A DNA stretch of 40,451 nucleotides from CAYNWT01 sp964450955 (GCA_964450955.1 CAYVFI010000048.1:1-40451); one strand, 5' to 3'; counted from the stretch's first letter, positions 23,810 to 34,256 are shown. Notes: generated by a model not told the origin, from the letters alone. Translations and numbers: made by a program.

Positions 23810-23899
23810 AACGTTTCAGAACGTTCCTGAGCGCCTGCCACCCAAATCCATTCGTACAGCAGACATTCCGATTGTCCACTCTGTCAGCGGATCACACAA
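23810..23899 (-). promoter_or_regulatory. Possible promoter and double AACGTT operator of the nine-gene operon
   Basis: Two AACGTT palindromes (23810-23815 and 23820-23825) lie exactly 10 bp apart, in tandem units AACGTTTCAG and AACGTTCCTG, about 30 bp before the first start codon. Upstream on the same strand a weak -10 box GACAAT (23876-23871) is 17 bp from a weak -35 box TTGTGT (23899-23894). The repeats are seen directly; the promoter is a low-scoring match and the regulator is unknown. Confidence 0.3.
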
Positions 23900-24019
23900 T
23901 CTCAATTCTCATCGGAAAGTGCCGCGAATTGCATCGCCAAGCGGGATTTTGGAGCGTCCGGCAATATCTGCCGCATGGCGATGGTGAGCAGTGCGCAGGC
24001 CGGGCGCAGCGCAGAGACC

Positions 24020-24046
24020 GACAAGCCACCGGGGTGAACCCGGCGG
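24020..24046. repeat. Dispersed intergenic repeat, copy 3 (inverted)
   Basis: The sequence CACCGGGGTGAACCCGGCGG, preceded by GACAAGC, is the reverse complement of the repeat core at 2549 and 13824, with a few changes. It lies in the 309-bp gap (23782-24090) between the operon start and the M61 protease gene. Apart from the promoter region and this repeat I see nothing else in that gap. Confidence 0.5.
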
Positions 24047-24090
24047 AGGGTGGTCGTGGTTTGGCGGCCTTTGTGCTGCCAGCGCCCGCG

Positions 24091-25935
24091 TTACTTCGCT
24101 TTCGCTTCGTCCCCGGCTTTCTTCTTTGGCAGCCCAAGCCAGATTCGCAGGTTCTCAGCTTGCGAATCGCTGGGCTTCTTCACCACCTTGAGTTTGAACC
24201 CCTTGGGCTGTTCTGTCAGCGTTAGTTTGCGTTCGATGATCTGCTGGCGTCGCGATGTCAGGACGTTGACGACATCGCCAACCTTGTACTGCTTGAGGCG
24301 GGCAGCGACCGAACCTGCATCGACTCGGTAACCGTTAATTGCAATTACTTCGTCGCCCACGTTTAACCCGGCCTTTGCTGCGGGAGAACCGCTTTCGACG
24401 CGGCTAATCGTGCTGCCGCCTGCGGAGAACCCTGTCCACGGTTTTTTGTCGTCCTTCTTTTTCTCATCTGTCTTCTTGTCGTCGTCTTTTTTTGGTTCGC
24501 CAAACGTCAGACCGTACCAGTCCAGCGCCCGTTCGTACTGCATGGGCGATGGCGTATCGATGTGCGTTCTAAACCAGTCGGTGAGTTCCTTACCAGCGAC
24601 TTCAGCAACGGCGGCGCGGAAGTCTTCTGGCAGGTAGCCGTCTTTTTCGTGGCGCTTGAACATCATGCGCATGACTTCATCAAGGCTTTTCTTGTTTTCT
24701 GTCGCTCGGCGGATCTCGGCGTCCAGCAGGAACGCGGCCACGGCGCCTTTGCCGTAGTAGCTGATTCGCGTATTCCGTGAGTTCTCATCGGGGCGGTAGA
24801 ACTTAATCCACGCATCGCGTGATGATTCGCTTAGGCTCTGAACATTCTTGCCGGGGCTCTTTTCGACGCCGTCAATGTCCGACGACAAACCGTCCAGATA
24901 CTCGCTTTGGTTCAGCAAGCCACAACGAATCAGTGCAATGGATTCGTAGTAACTGGTGATGCCTTCCGCGATCCACAGACTGTCTGTGTAGTTTTCGCGT
25001 TCGTAGTTGTACTTCCGCAATCCACGAGGTCGCAGCCGACGAACGTTCCACGTGTGGAAGAACTCGTGACTGACAAGATTCAGCCAACGCTTGTAGTCTT
25101 TCTCAACGCGGAATCGCCAACGGCTGGTCATTAGCACGGTGCTGTTGTCGTGTTCCAACCCGCCCCCGGATTCCACAATCATGTTGAAGAACACGTAACG
25201 CGGGTACGGCACGTTGCCCCACATTTTTTGGTGAGCAGCAACGATTTTCTCGACATCCCTGGCCGCCTTGTCGACGTCCCAGAATTTGTCGCCGTTTTGG
25301 TTGACCAACCAGTGCGGCTTGCCGCCAACATTGAACGACGCGGTCTGTGGATTACCCAGCAGTAAGGGCGAATCGACCAGTTCATCAAAGTTCGCGGCAA
25401 CGTAGGTGTTGGTCGCTCCATCAACTTTGGGTAGCGGACTGACAGACTGTTTCCACTTGTTGGTAAGTTGGACCTGAACAATGTGTTGCCGTTCTAACCC
25501 GCCCACTAACGTCATAAACGTCGGCGCGCCGTTGAGGATGGCGAAGTCTTCTTCGACCCAGTTTGTCCGAACGCTCATTTCGCGACAGTACAAGCGGTAG
25601 CTCACAACAACGGTGCTTTCGCCTTCTGTCGAAACCTTCCAGCGGTTCTTCCGAACCTTCTCAATTCGCAGCTCTTTGCCGGTTGCTGACGCGGCCTTCA
25701 GGTTGTCAATATGCCGCGCGTATTCGCGAACCAGGTACGAACCTGGAGTCCAGACAGGCATCATGAGTTCGACGTCGGATTCGGTGACGCCGGTGATCGT
25801 TAACTGGATGTTTGCGTAGTGATTCGCGGCCTCCGGAAACTGTAGCCTGTATCGCAGCGGGCTATCCTGCGCCGCGGCGATGTTGAGCCCAAAGCAGGTC
25901 AGGAGCAGGAATATCAGGCCACGTTTGCAGTGCAT
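24091..25935 (-). CDS. M61-family metallopeptidase with PDZ domain, exported
   Basis: The protein has 614 residues. It begins with a signal peptide (MHCKRGLIFLLLTCFG to IAAAQ). The N-terminal beta domain has the family marker VWTPGSYLVREYARHI. The catalytic part shows GGGLEHDNS near 258 and H290-E-F-F-H294-TWNVRR as the HExxH zinc site, with the third ligand Glu in WIAEGITSYYE (about 324). After a Lys/Asp-rich linker a PDZ domain follows (about 480-560), with GSPAAKAGLNVGDEVIAING. The overall layout is that of glycyl aminopeptidase-like M61 proteins, which act in the periplasm. The frame begins at a GTG seven codons earlier, but the ATG gives the better signal peptide. It is divergent from the flavin-reductase gene. 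Substrates are unknown. Confidence 0.92.
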   Translation of the reverse strand: MHCKRGLIFLLLTCFGLNIAAAQDSPLRYRLQFPEAANHYANIQLTITGVTESDVELMMPVWTPGSYLVREYARHIDNLKAASATGKELRIEKVRKNRWKVSTEGESTVVVSYRLYCREMSVRTNWVEEDFAILNGAPTFMTLVGGLERQHIVQVQLTNKWKQSVSPLPKVDGATNTYVAANFDELVDSPLLLGNPQTASFNVGGKPHWLVNQNGDKFWDVDKAARDVEKIVAAHQKMWGNVPYPRYVFFNMIVESGGGLEHDNSTVLMTSRWRFRVEKDYKRWLNLVSHEFFHTWNVRRLRPRGLRKYNYERENYTDSLWIAEGITSYYESIALIRCGLLNQSEYLDGLSSDIDGVEKSPGKNVQSLSESSRDAWIKFYRPDENSRNTRISYYGKGAVAAFLLDAEIRRATENKKSLDEVMRMMFKRHEKDGYLPEDFRAAVAEVAGKELTDWFRTHIDTPSPMQYERALDWYGLTFGEPKKDDDKKTDEKKKDDKKPWTGFSAGGSTISRVESGSPAAKAGLNVGDEVIAINGYRVDAGSVAARLKQYKVGDVVNVLTSRRQQIIERKLTLTEQPKGFKLKVVKKPSDSQAENLRIWLGLPKKKAGDEAKAK

Positions 25936-26038
25936 TGCAGGTCTCGCAGAGTTCACAGAGTCGTTCGCAGATCACTAAGCTACAGATGCGAATCTGGTTC
26001 AGCAAATCAGTGTGAACCAACAATGCCTGGAGCGCTTG

Positions 26039-26674
26039 ATGATATTTGACGCCAACGAGATACGGCCGCGAGATGTCTACCGGCATCTCATTAACATTAT
26101 CACGCCCAGGCCGATTGCGTGGGTGTCCACAATTTCCAGCGCGGGGGTTCCGAATCTCGCTCCGTTTAGCTTCTTTAACGGCATCGGGTCGCGGCCACCA
26201 ACACTGCTGTTTTGCCCGGCCAACAAACGAGACGGAACACGCAAAGACACACTTCTTAACGTCGAACAAAACGGTGAGTTTGTCGTGAATATCGTTTCGT
26301 ACGATCTCGCACAGCAGATGCATGACACGTCGGCCGACTACGATTTCGAGACCAGTGAGTTTGCAGTCTGTGGACTGACGGCAGCGGATTCTGAATCTGT
26401 GAAAGCTCCGCGAGTCGCAGAAGCGTCTGCCAGTATCGAATGTGAACTGCTGCAAAGCCTGCATCTGGGAACCGGACCGGGCGCGTCGAACGTGGTGATC
26501 GGGCGAATCAAAATTATCCGTATCGACGACGCTGTTCTGGATGCCGATGGCTTTGCCGACGCCGACAAACTGGACACCGTGGGTCGCATGGGAACCGGCG
26601 GCTACACACGCACGACAGATCGGTTCGATCTGGGGGCCAGAGAAATTAAGCCGGACCATGGGGACAAATCATGA
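26039..26674 (+). CDS. Flavin reductase-like FMN-binding split-barrel protein
   Basis: This 211-residue protein matches the flavin reductase-like domain family: YRHLINIITPRPIAWVST, then LAPFSFFNGIGSRPPTLLF, DTLLNVEQNGEFVVNIV and ASASIECEL. These segments build the FMN-binding split barrel. Members reduce flavin or are themselves oxidoreductases. The ATG at 26039 has GGAG six bases upstream; a GTG nine codons earlier has no such site. The last four bases overlap the start of the acyl-activating enzyme gene (ATGA), so the two proteins are probably made together and act in one pathway. The substrate cannot be deduced. Confidence 0.88.
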   Translation: MIFDANEIRPRDVYRHLINIITPRPIAWVSTISSAGVPNLAPFSFFNGIGSRPPTLLFCPANKRDGTRKDTLLNVEQNGEFVVNIVSYDLAQQMHDTSADYDFETSEFAVCGLTAADSESVKAPRVAEASASIECELLQSLHLGTGPGASNVVIGRIKIIRIDDAVLDADGFADADKLDTVGRMGTGGYTRTTDRFDLGAREIKPDHGDKS

Positions 26675-28671
26675 GCCTGCAGGAACGCCTGGCCGACGAA
26701 CCAGACGCAGCCGAAATTACCAAACGCTTTGAATCACTGGCCAACGTTCCGGCTGCCGAACGCTGGTTCAACTTGTCAGAACTATTGCTGGAACGAAAGT
26801 CCGGTTTCCAAACGCAGCACCGTATTTGGACTGAATGCTACGGCAACGCAGTCGTGCGACCCATGTGGCGACCGTCGGCAGAACAAGTCGCAGCCAGCAA
26901 CATTGGACAGCTTGATTCCAAAGGCATCGGCTACGCGCGGTTGCACGAATGGTCGATCACTGACCGCGAAGCGTTTTGGCAAACCACCGTCGACAGGCTG
27001 AAAATTGCGTTCCGATCAGAACCGTCTTCCGTTGTCGATTTGGCTGATGGCGCGGAATCCCCCCATTGGCTCCCGGATGCCGGATTCAATATTTTCGAAA
27101 GTTGTTTTCAGGCACCTGAGTCCAGCGCGGCTATCGTCACTACATCTCCGGGCGGCGGTCTGCGGACTATTTCTGTGGCCGAACTGCGAGCCGAAGCGAT
27201 GCAGATCGCCGGTTCGCTGCGCGCTGCCGGCTTCGCAACCGGGGATGCCATCGCGATTGTCATGCCGATGGTCCCTGAGTCCATTTCGATTTACCTGGGC
27301 ATCATCGCGGCGGGCTGTGTGGCCGTTTCAATTGCAGACAGTTTTGCGCCGCCTGAAATTCAGACGCGGTTAGAAATCTCAAACGCCAAAGGCATCTTCT
27401 GCATGGCGTCGTACGAACGGTCGGGCCGTACGCTTGATTTGTACTCGCGCGTCAAAGAAGCCAACTCGCCAACGGCCATTGTGATTGGTGATGTCGATTT
27501 ACGTGACGGCGACATGTCCTTCGCAGGCTTCATGGCCGCTGGCGATCGGCTTGCCGAACCGGTTATTTCACCTGCTGCAACTCACGTCAACATTCTGTTT
27601 TCGTCGGGCACAACAGGAACTCCAAAAGCCATTCCCTGGAACCAAACGGTTCCCATCAAGTGCGCGGCTGATGGGATGTGGCACCACGATATCCGCGAAG
27701 GCGATGTCGTTGTCTGGCCAACCAACATCGGCTGGATGATGGGGCCGTGGTTGATCTTCGCATCACTTATCAACCGCGCGACCATCGGCCTGTATCACGA
27801 TGTGCCGATGGGAGCAGGCTTCGGACAGTTCGTACAGGATGCGCAGGTCACAATGCTGGGCGTGGTTCCCACCATCGTTCGCGCTTGGCGAGCCAGCGGG
27901 TGCATGGAACAGTTTGATTGGAACAGCGTCCGGTGTTTTAGTTCGACCGGCGAAGCATCCAACCCGGACGACATGTTTTATCTGTCGTGGTTGGCGAACT
28001 ATCGACCGGTTATCGAATACTGCGGCGGAACCGAAATTGGTGGCGGCTACGCGTGCAGCACGGTCGTCCAACCCAACGCGCCCGGCTGTTTTTCCACTGC
28101 CGCGATGGGCAGTGAGTTTTTGGTTCTCGATGAAAACGGCGCGCCTGCGAATGAGGGCGAACTGTTTATCGTCCCGCCTTCGATGGGTCTGTCCGTTGAA
28201 TTGCTTAATCGAGATCACCACGCGACGTACTACGACGGTGTTCCAACCGACGCCAACGGCCGAACGCTACGTCGGCACGGCGACTATTTCGAATGTCTCC
28301 CCGGCGGGTTTTATCGCGCGGGCGGGCGTTCGGACGACACGATGAACCTTGGTGGTATCAAAGTGAGCTCGGCCGAGATCGAACGCGTTCTAAACCTCAC
28401 CGCAGGTGTGAGTGAAACGGCGGCCGTTGCGATTTCTGATCCGGGCGGTGGGCCATCAAAGCTGGTTGTCTTTGTGGTCCCGGCAGAAAACTGCAATCGC
28501 GAAACAATGCTGCCGCGTATGAACAAACAGATTAAATCGGAATTGAATCCGTTGTTTCGCATCGCCGATATGCGGTTCTGTGAAACGCTGCCGCGGACAG
28601 CTTCGAATAAAGTGATGCGGCGAAAACTTCGCGACCAGATTCAAAACGAAGCAGAATCCAACCAGGAATAG
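26671..28671 (+). CDS. AMP-forming acyl-CoA synthetase, plant AAE17/18-like
   Basis: This 666-residue protein has the motifs of the adenylate-forming family. They are the P-loop-like ILFSSGTTGTPKAIPW near 308, YCGGTEIGGGY near 450, RRHGDYFE, the hinge RSDDTMNLGGIKVSSAEIE, and the catalytic C-terminal Lys in PRTASNK647VMRRKLRD. The N-terminal region (residues about 30-140, with RPSAEQVAASNIGQL and REAFWQTTVD) is long and resembles acetoacetyl-CoA synthetases and the plant acyl-activating enzymes 17/18. It should ligate a carboxylic acid to CoA using ATP. The acid is not known. It is translationally coupled to the flavin reductase-like gene. Confidence 0.9.
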   Translation: MSLQERLADEPDAAEITKRFESLANVPAAERWFNLSELLLERKSGFQTQHRIWTECYGNAVVRPMWRPSAEQVAASNIGQLDSKGIGYARLHEWSITDREAFWQTTVDRLKIAFRSEPSSVVDLADGAESPHWLPDAGFNIFESCFQAPESSAAIVTTSPGGGLRTISVAELRAEAMQIAGSLRAAGFATGDAIAIVMPMVPESISIYLGIIAAGCVAVSIADSFAPPEIQTRLEISNAKGIFCMASYERSGRTLDLYSRVKEANSPTAIVIGDVDLRDGDMSFAGFMAAGDRLAEPVISPAATHVNILFSSGTTGTPKAIPWNQTVPIKCAADGMWHHDIREGDVVVWPTNIGWMMGPWLIFASLINRATIGLYHDVPMGAGFGQFVQDAQVTMLGVVPTIVRAWRASGCMEQFDWNSVRCFSSTGEASNPDDMFYLSWLANYRPVIEYCGGTEIGGGYACSTVVQPNAPGCFSTAAMGSEFLVLDENGAPANEGELFIVPPSMGLSVELLNRDHHATYYDGVPTDANGRTLRRHGDYFECLPGGFYRAGGRSDDTMNLGGIKVSSAEIERVLNLTAGVSETAAVAISDPGGGPSKLVVFVVPAENCNRETMLPRMNKQIKSELNPLFRIADMRFCETLPRTASNKVMRRKLRDQIQNEAESNQE

Positions 28672-28851
28672 TCCAGTAGCGGCGAACAACCTGAAACAGG
28701 GCAAAAAGGGCCGCCGCCCAACGATTCCATGGACCCCAACCAGTCTGGTCGTACCATTAATCGAACCGAAGGACCGACCGACCAGCAACCAAGTGCGGGA
28801 AACCGGCATCCGGCCCACCACGGCCGGTTCAAACAATGGGAACCAGAGCTC

Positions 28852-30078
28852 ATGCTTCGAAAACAAAAACAACTCTTCCGCCTTACAGTCGCAGCGACCC
28901 TGCTGACAACTTCGTTCCTTCACGGACAGGACCAGCGCGCGGGTCAGACGGGTCAAAAGGCGCAGCAGACTGATGCTCAGAAGAAAGCAGCCCGTAAAGA
29001 ACGTCGGCAGCAAACTCGGAAGCAGATGGAGCAACTCCAGCAGCGAATCAAAGAACTCGAATCGCAGCTGAATGATCTTCAGGAACAAAAGTCAGCGCAG
29101 CCCGGTTCGACAGTGACCGAGGGCGCGACACCGGTTAACGCATTCCGGCCGACGATGCCCGAACCTGCTACAGAACGCGGCAAGTCAAGCGGTGCGAAAG
29201 CTGACGCGTTTCTTCGCCTGAAGCGCGATCGAACGCAGACCCCGATTGCTCTGCAAACGGCTGTCACTCGTTACACCAGGGGCAACGGTCGCAATCAGGT
29301 GACCCTGGATCTTGTCTCCGCCGTTCACGTTGGCGATCGCAGTTACTACCAGCAGCTCAACAAACTGTTCGAAGACTACGACGTCGTTCTTTACGAACTG
29401 GTCGCGCCGAAAGGTGTGCGACCCATCATGGGCGAACAGCGCGGTGGGAATCCTATTTCGTTCCTGCAGAGTTCAATGAAATCAATGCTGAACCTGGAAT
29501 CGCAGACCGAACTGGTTAACTACCAGAAGAAAAACTTCGTTCACGCGGACATGACGCCAACGGAAATTTCAAACAAGATGGCCGAACGCGGCGACACGGG
29601 TCTTTCTCTCGCACTGGACGTCGCCGCCGACATGTTCCGTCAGATGAACAAGCAGCAAAGCAATCCAGTGTTCCAAAAGCAGGCGCAGGAAATGGACATC
29701 ATGTCACTGTTTCTGTCCGACGACAGCGACCAGAAGATGAAGCTGATGATGGCCGAACAATTCGCGGCGCAAGGTGCGTTGGATCAGGGGTTGGGCAAGA
29801 CGCTTAACAAGATGCTGGTTCAGGATCGCAACGAAGCGGCCATGAAGGTTCTTGATAGTGAACTTGGCAAAGGCCGCAAAAAAATCGCAATCTTCTACGG
29901 AGCGGCCCACATGCCCGACTTCGAAAAGCGGCTCATTGAAACCCGAGGTATGAAGTTCGCGCAGAACGATTGGCTCACCGCCTGGGACCTGACGAAAGAA
30001 TCGAAGCCGGCAAATCGCAGGGCGGAGAAGGATCCGATGCAGCTGTTGTTTAAACTGCTGGATGAAGCCTCGAAGTAA
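28852..30078 (+). CDS. Exported TraB/GumN-like protein with N-terminal coiled coil
   Basis: The 408-residue protein starts with a signal peptide (FRLTVAATLLTTSFLHG). A Gln/Lys/Glu-rich coiled coil (about 35-80) follows. The TraB-like core has VTLDLVSAVHVGDRSYYQQL and YDVVLYELVAP near its start, and IAIFYGAAHMPDFEKRL near its end. These correspond to the conserved His/Gly and Glu stretches of TraB/PrgY/GumN proteins, a putative metalloprotease-like fold. The frame opens 41 codons earlier, but those residues are not signal-like; ATG 28852 gives the clean signal peptide. A strong terminator follows. Function in bacteria of this family is poorly known. Confidence 0.8.
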   Translation: MLRKQKQLFRLTVAATLLTTSFLHGQDQRAGQTGQKAQQTDAQKKAARKERRQQTRKQMEQLQQRIKELESQLNDLQEQKSAQPGSTVTEGATPVNAFRPTMPEPATERGKSSGAKADAFLRLKRDRTQTPIALQTAVTRYTRGNGRNQVTLDLVSAVHVGDRSYYQQLNKLFEDYDVVLYELVAPKGVRPIMGEQRGGNPISFLQSSMKSMLNLESQTELVNYQKKNFVHADMTPTEISNKMAERGDTGLSLALDVAADMFRQMNKQQSNPVFQKQAQEMDIMSLFLSDDSDQKMKLMMAEQFAAQGALDQGLGKTLNKMLVQDRNEAAMKVLDSELGKGRKKIAIFYGAAHMPDFEKRLIETRGMKFAQNDWLTAWDLTKESKPANRRAEKDPMQLLFKLLDEASK

Positions 30079-30105
30079 ACGTCCTTCTCCAAACCGCAAA
30101 CTTCA

Positions 30106-30138
30106 AACGCCTCGGTCAAAAATGGCCGAGGCGTTTTT
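30106..30138 (+). terminator. Intrinsic terminator after the TraB-like gene
   Basis: AACGCCTCGG (30106-30115) and CCGAGGCGTT (30126-30135) form a perfect 10-bp stem around a 10-base loop, with a run of T after it. It lies 28 bp after the stop codon. It also faces the convergent cupin-like gene, with fewer A residues on that side. Confidence 0.85.
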
Positions 30139-30167
30139 CGTATGTGGATGACGACCTTTTGGGGCGG

Positions 30168-31484
<1,317 letters not shown>

Positions 31485-31899
31485 GGTTATTCACCTCAAT
31501 CAGATTAGAGAACCAGATCGGTTGGACAGTATTTGGAGAGACACAACCTATCTTCGTCAAGTGGCCAGGTTTTTGCGAGAACCAACCGACACATTACCGG
31601 CCCCCGCTACGACAGCAAAGGGATTCCGCCTGTCAGCACCTGACTGGAAACAGCCGCATCTGTGTGCGTCACGTGAGCCGCAGGGCGTGAGGTCTCAGGT
31701 TGAGACGTCGGGGTTGAATGCCGTTTCAAAGCGATGGTTGCCGAGAGTTCCGGACGGCGAATGCCGTTAGTCCTTTTCGCGCCGTTTCGCAAATGTATCG
31801 CAAATTCTACCGGAAGTTTCACAGTCTGTGGCTTGCCCGGGGCAGCCGATCAGCATCGGTCCAAATCGCAAAGCCACCTTCATCCCGGGCACCAGTCAA
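31485..31899. other. Gap without a gene, with REP-like motif
   Basis: No convincing gene is seen in about 415 bp. Around 31674-31692 the sequence GTGAGCCGCAGGGCGTGAG recalls a short motif common between genes of planctomycetes. TCTCAGGTTGAGA (about 31692-31704) beside it is a small hairpin. The 5' ribosome-binding site of the TTG-initiated gene occupies the left end. Nothing else stands out. Confidence 0.4.
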
Positions 31900-32880
31900 C
31901 TACATCCGACGAACAGCACGCCACTTGGACTGATCGGTACTGTCCTTGATGACGGGCGTCGCCTTGACTGATTCCGAGGGTATGGCGGCTGGTTCAGAAA
32001 CCAGAACCGGTTGCCGAGCTGGCGGGCTGAAGACTGGCTGAGCTTCGATGGGAGCCGAAACCGGAGCGGGTGTCGGCGTCGGAGCAGTTTCCCACTCCGA
32101 TGGCATCACATCGGGTATTGTCACTCGGCCAACAGGCATTGGAATGTTGTATCCCGGAAACATTCGTGGGCCTTGCTTCTGTTCGACGTCAGGAATCGCG
32201 AGGTCTGCATCACTTAGTTCGTACTCATCTGTTGCGACGTTGTACTGAGCTTCCGGCGGCATCGGTACTGCACCACCAAATGGGTTCGGCTCAAAGTCAC
32301 CGGGCTGAACAGGAGCAGCGGTTTCATACGACATCTGGTGGATCGGCTGCTGCTGCTGCTGCGGTGTTCGAGCTGCCATCATCGCGGCAGCTTCGGCGGC
32401 CGCTCTTGCAGCCGGACCGGTTGTGGCCTGCGAAGCTGGACTCGCCGGGCGAGCGGCATAGCCGGGCTGATTCATGACGGGCGGTGCTGCAGCAGTTGTC
32501 GGGTTGTATGTGTACTGAGCCTGAGCAGTCGGCGCGGGTGTGACCGGAGATGCTGTTTGCGGCAGATTGTTGTATGTCGGAGGAACGGCCCCTCCAAGAT
32601 TGCCCACGCTGACGCGACCAGTCTGCGGTGTCTGGCTCTGAGCCATCATCGCGGCATGATTTGGCTGACCCTGTGGTTGCTGCGCGTACTGCTGCTGCCC
32701 ATTGGCGGCCTGGTTGTAACCGGGCCGGTTCACCTGGTTATTGTCCGCTTGCGCGTTGTCGATTTGAGTAAATGGGTCGCTGTCAAAAACGACCGACTGC
32801 GAGCCCACTCTGTTAAGAGCATTGCAGCCAACAAACAGCAAACTGCACAGTGCTGCGATTGCGGTGGTCGTTGATTTCAT
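31900..32880 (-). CDS. Low-complexity putative lipoprotein
   Basis: The 326-residue protein has a short N-terminal hydrophobic segment ending in FVGC at residues 16-19, a fair lipobox. The mature part is rich in Gln, Pro, Ala and Asn (for example NQAANGQQQYAQQPQGQ) and looks largely unstructured. A polyglutamine tract is encoded by repeated CAG codons near 32349-32362. The last 90 residues are Pro/Glu-rich. No domain is recognised. AGAGG precedes the ATG. It follows the cytochrome-like gene on the same strand after 59 bp and may be co-transcribed with it. A role as an envelope spacer or anchor is conceivable but not supported by motifs. Confidence 0.7.
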   Translation of the reverse strand: MKSTTTAIAALCSLLFVGCNALNRVGSQSVVFDSDPFTQIDNAQADNNQVNRPGYNQAANGQQQYAQQPQGQPNHAAMMAQSQTPQTGRVSVGNLGGAVPPTYNNLPQTASPVTPAPTAQAQYTYNPTTAAAPPVMNQPGYAARPASPASQATTGPAARAAAEAAAMMAARTPQQQQQPIHQMSYETAAPVQPGDFEPNPFGGAVPMPPEAQYNVATDEYELSDADLAIPDVEQKQGPRMFPGYNIPMPVGRVTIPDVMPSEWETAPTPTPAPVSAPIEAQPVFSPPARQPVLVSEPAAIPSESVKATPVIKDSTDQSKWRAVRRM

Positions 32881-32939
32881 CGGTTGGCCTCTGTCCGAAG
32901 TTTCGGTTTCGGGGTTTCTTTTAAGCAGTACAAAAACGC

Positions 32940-34025
32940 TTAGCGTTTCGATTGGAAGCCATGATGCTTCCGGTTGAACTCAGCCGGATCAAACGGGTCT
33001 TCTTCGTTCGACTTGCGGAGTTCGTTGACTGTTTTGATTTCTGATTCTGTCAACACACGAGTCGCGCTGATGGACTGTTTGGCTTTGGGTGAATCAGCCA
33101 CTTCAGATTCAGATGACGCCGGACGAAGGCCGCTGGGTAGAGGCGGTTTGGTTCCGTCTTTTGTGACGACTGAATTCACCCAATCGAGAATGATTTTTTT
33201 TTGAACGGTTCCTGAACGACCAGGCAGCACGGGCCGACCATCACGCGTATGTGGTTCGCTTAGAACACGCAGCAGCGGACTGTCCGACCCGTTTCGAAAA
33301 TCAATCTGCTTCAACACAACTGCCAGGTTGCGTCCAGAAACCAATCGACTGGATCGACCACGCGAGCGGGTCAGTACGAACTCAGTCTCTGACGAACTTC
33401 CGTGGCACGATGAATTTCCACAGCGGCGTTCGAGGATCGGCTGCACGCGAGAAACAAATGTGGCCGCTTGTTGGTCAGTCAGTCCGCCCAGCGATTCGTG
33501 ATCGGTCTGCAACAACTGATCCATGCGTCGCTGCGCAAGCGTGCGGGTTTCGACTTTATTCCGCTGTGGAACTGCGTTCGCTTCTAACCGCTGCAGCATT
33601 CTGCGAGCTTTTTCGTTGGACGGTTCAAGGTGCAACGCGTCCAGCAGTTCCACTCGAGCCGCCGCGACTTGCTGGTTGGTGATACACCATTGAGCAATCT
33701 GCATGTGCGTTTCAGGCGTTAGGTGATTAAACGTCGATCGCATCTTTCGATACGCGTCCGCCATGTCGGTGGCTTCGAACCGGACGGTCGTGGAACCAAT
33801 AAACAGGGTTCCGACCGGTTTGCGAATGTCGTAACCACCTGGCCGCGGCGTGATGGTTCCTCTCACAACGCGTCCGTTCTTCAGCACCAATAATTTGGGG
33901 CGAGAAAGTGGACTGGGCTGCTGGGTTTGCACCGACGTACCGGGCGCGCCTGTTCCGTTCTGCGCGAGGCAGGTCGAAACAGCAATCATCATGACTGCGC
34001 ATGTAGCGGCTACGAGGCGATCCAT
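32940..34025 (-). CDS. Exported cytochrome c-like protein with CX4CH motif
   Basis: The 361-residue protein has a signal peptide (MDRLVAATCAVMMIAVSTCLAQ). An N-terminal small beta segment LKNGRVVRGTITPRPGGYDI is of a type common in planctomycete exported proteins. A helical TPR-like part (about 100-150) follows. A c-type heme-like motif, C202-G-N-S-S-C207-H208-G, comes after VQPILERRCG. The spacing is CX4CH, not CX2CH. Planctomycete surface cytochromes with Cys-Asn-x-Gly-x-Cys-His-Gly motifs are known to share it. The C-terminal 80 residues are polar. The frame opens 18 codons earlier, but the start used gives the cleaner signal peptide. Whether heme is bound is not certain. Confidence 0.75.
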   Translation of the reverse strand: MDRLVAATCAVMMIAVSTCLAQNGTGAPGTSVQTQQPSPLSRPKLLVLKNGRVVRGTITPRPGGYDIRKPVGTLFIGSTTVRFEATDMADAYRKMRSTFNHLTPETHMQIAQWCITNQQVAAARVELLDALHLEPSNEKARRMLQRLEANAVPQRNKVETRTLAQRRMDQLLQTDHESLGGLTDQQAATFVSRVQPILERRCGNSSCHGSSSETEFVLTRSRGRSSRLVSGRNLAVVLKQIDFRNGSDSPLLRVLSEPHTRDGRPVLPGRSGTVQKKIILDWVNSVVTKDGTKPPLPSGLRPASSESEVADSPKAKQSISATRVLTESEIKTVNELRKSNEEDPFDPAEFNRKHHGFQSKR

Positions 34026-34256
34026 CGGGGTATCGAGCCGGTAGGTTGTGAGAGAAGAGAGTCTGACGACCGAAGCCATCAGGGAGGCCGAGCACGATAC
34101 GGCTAAGCCGGAAAACGGGTCAATACCAACGATCCGTCAGGAATAGCCTATCACGTCAGGAACACGCCGATTGGCTCAAGCTACTTCAGGACACGAGCCA
34201 TTCCCGGCAGTTCTTGCCGAACCCAACGCCGCCCAGCACGGCGTCGAGCCCGCGGT

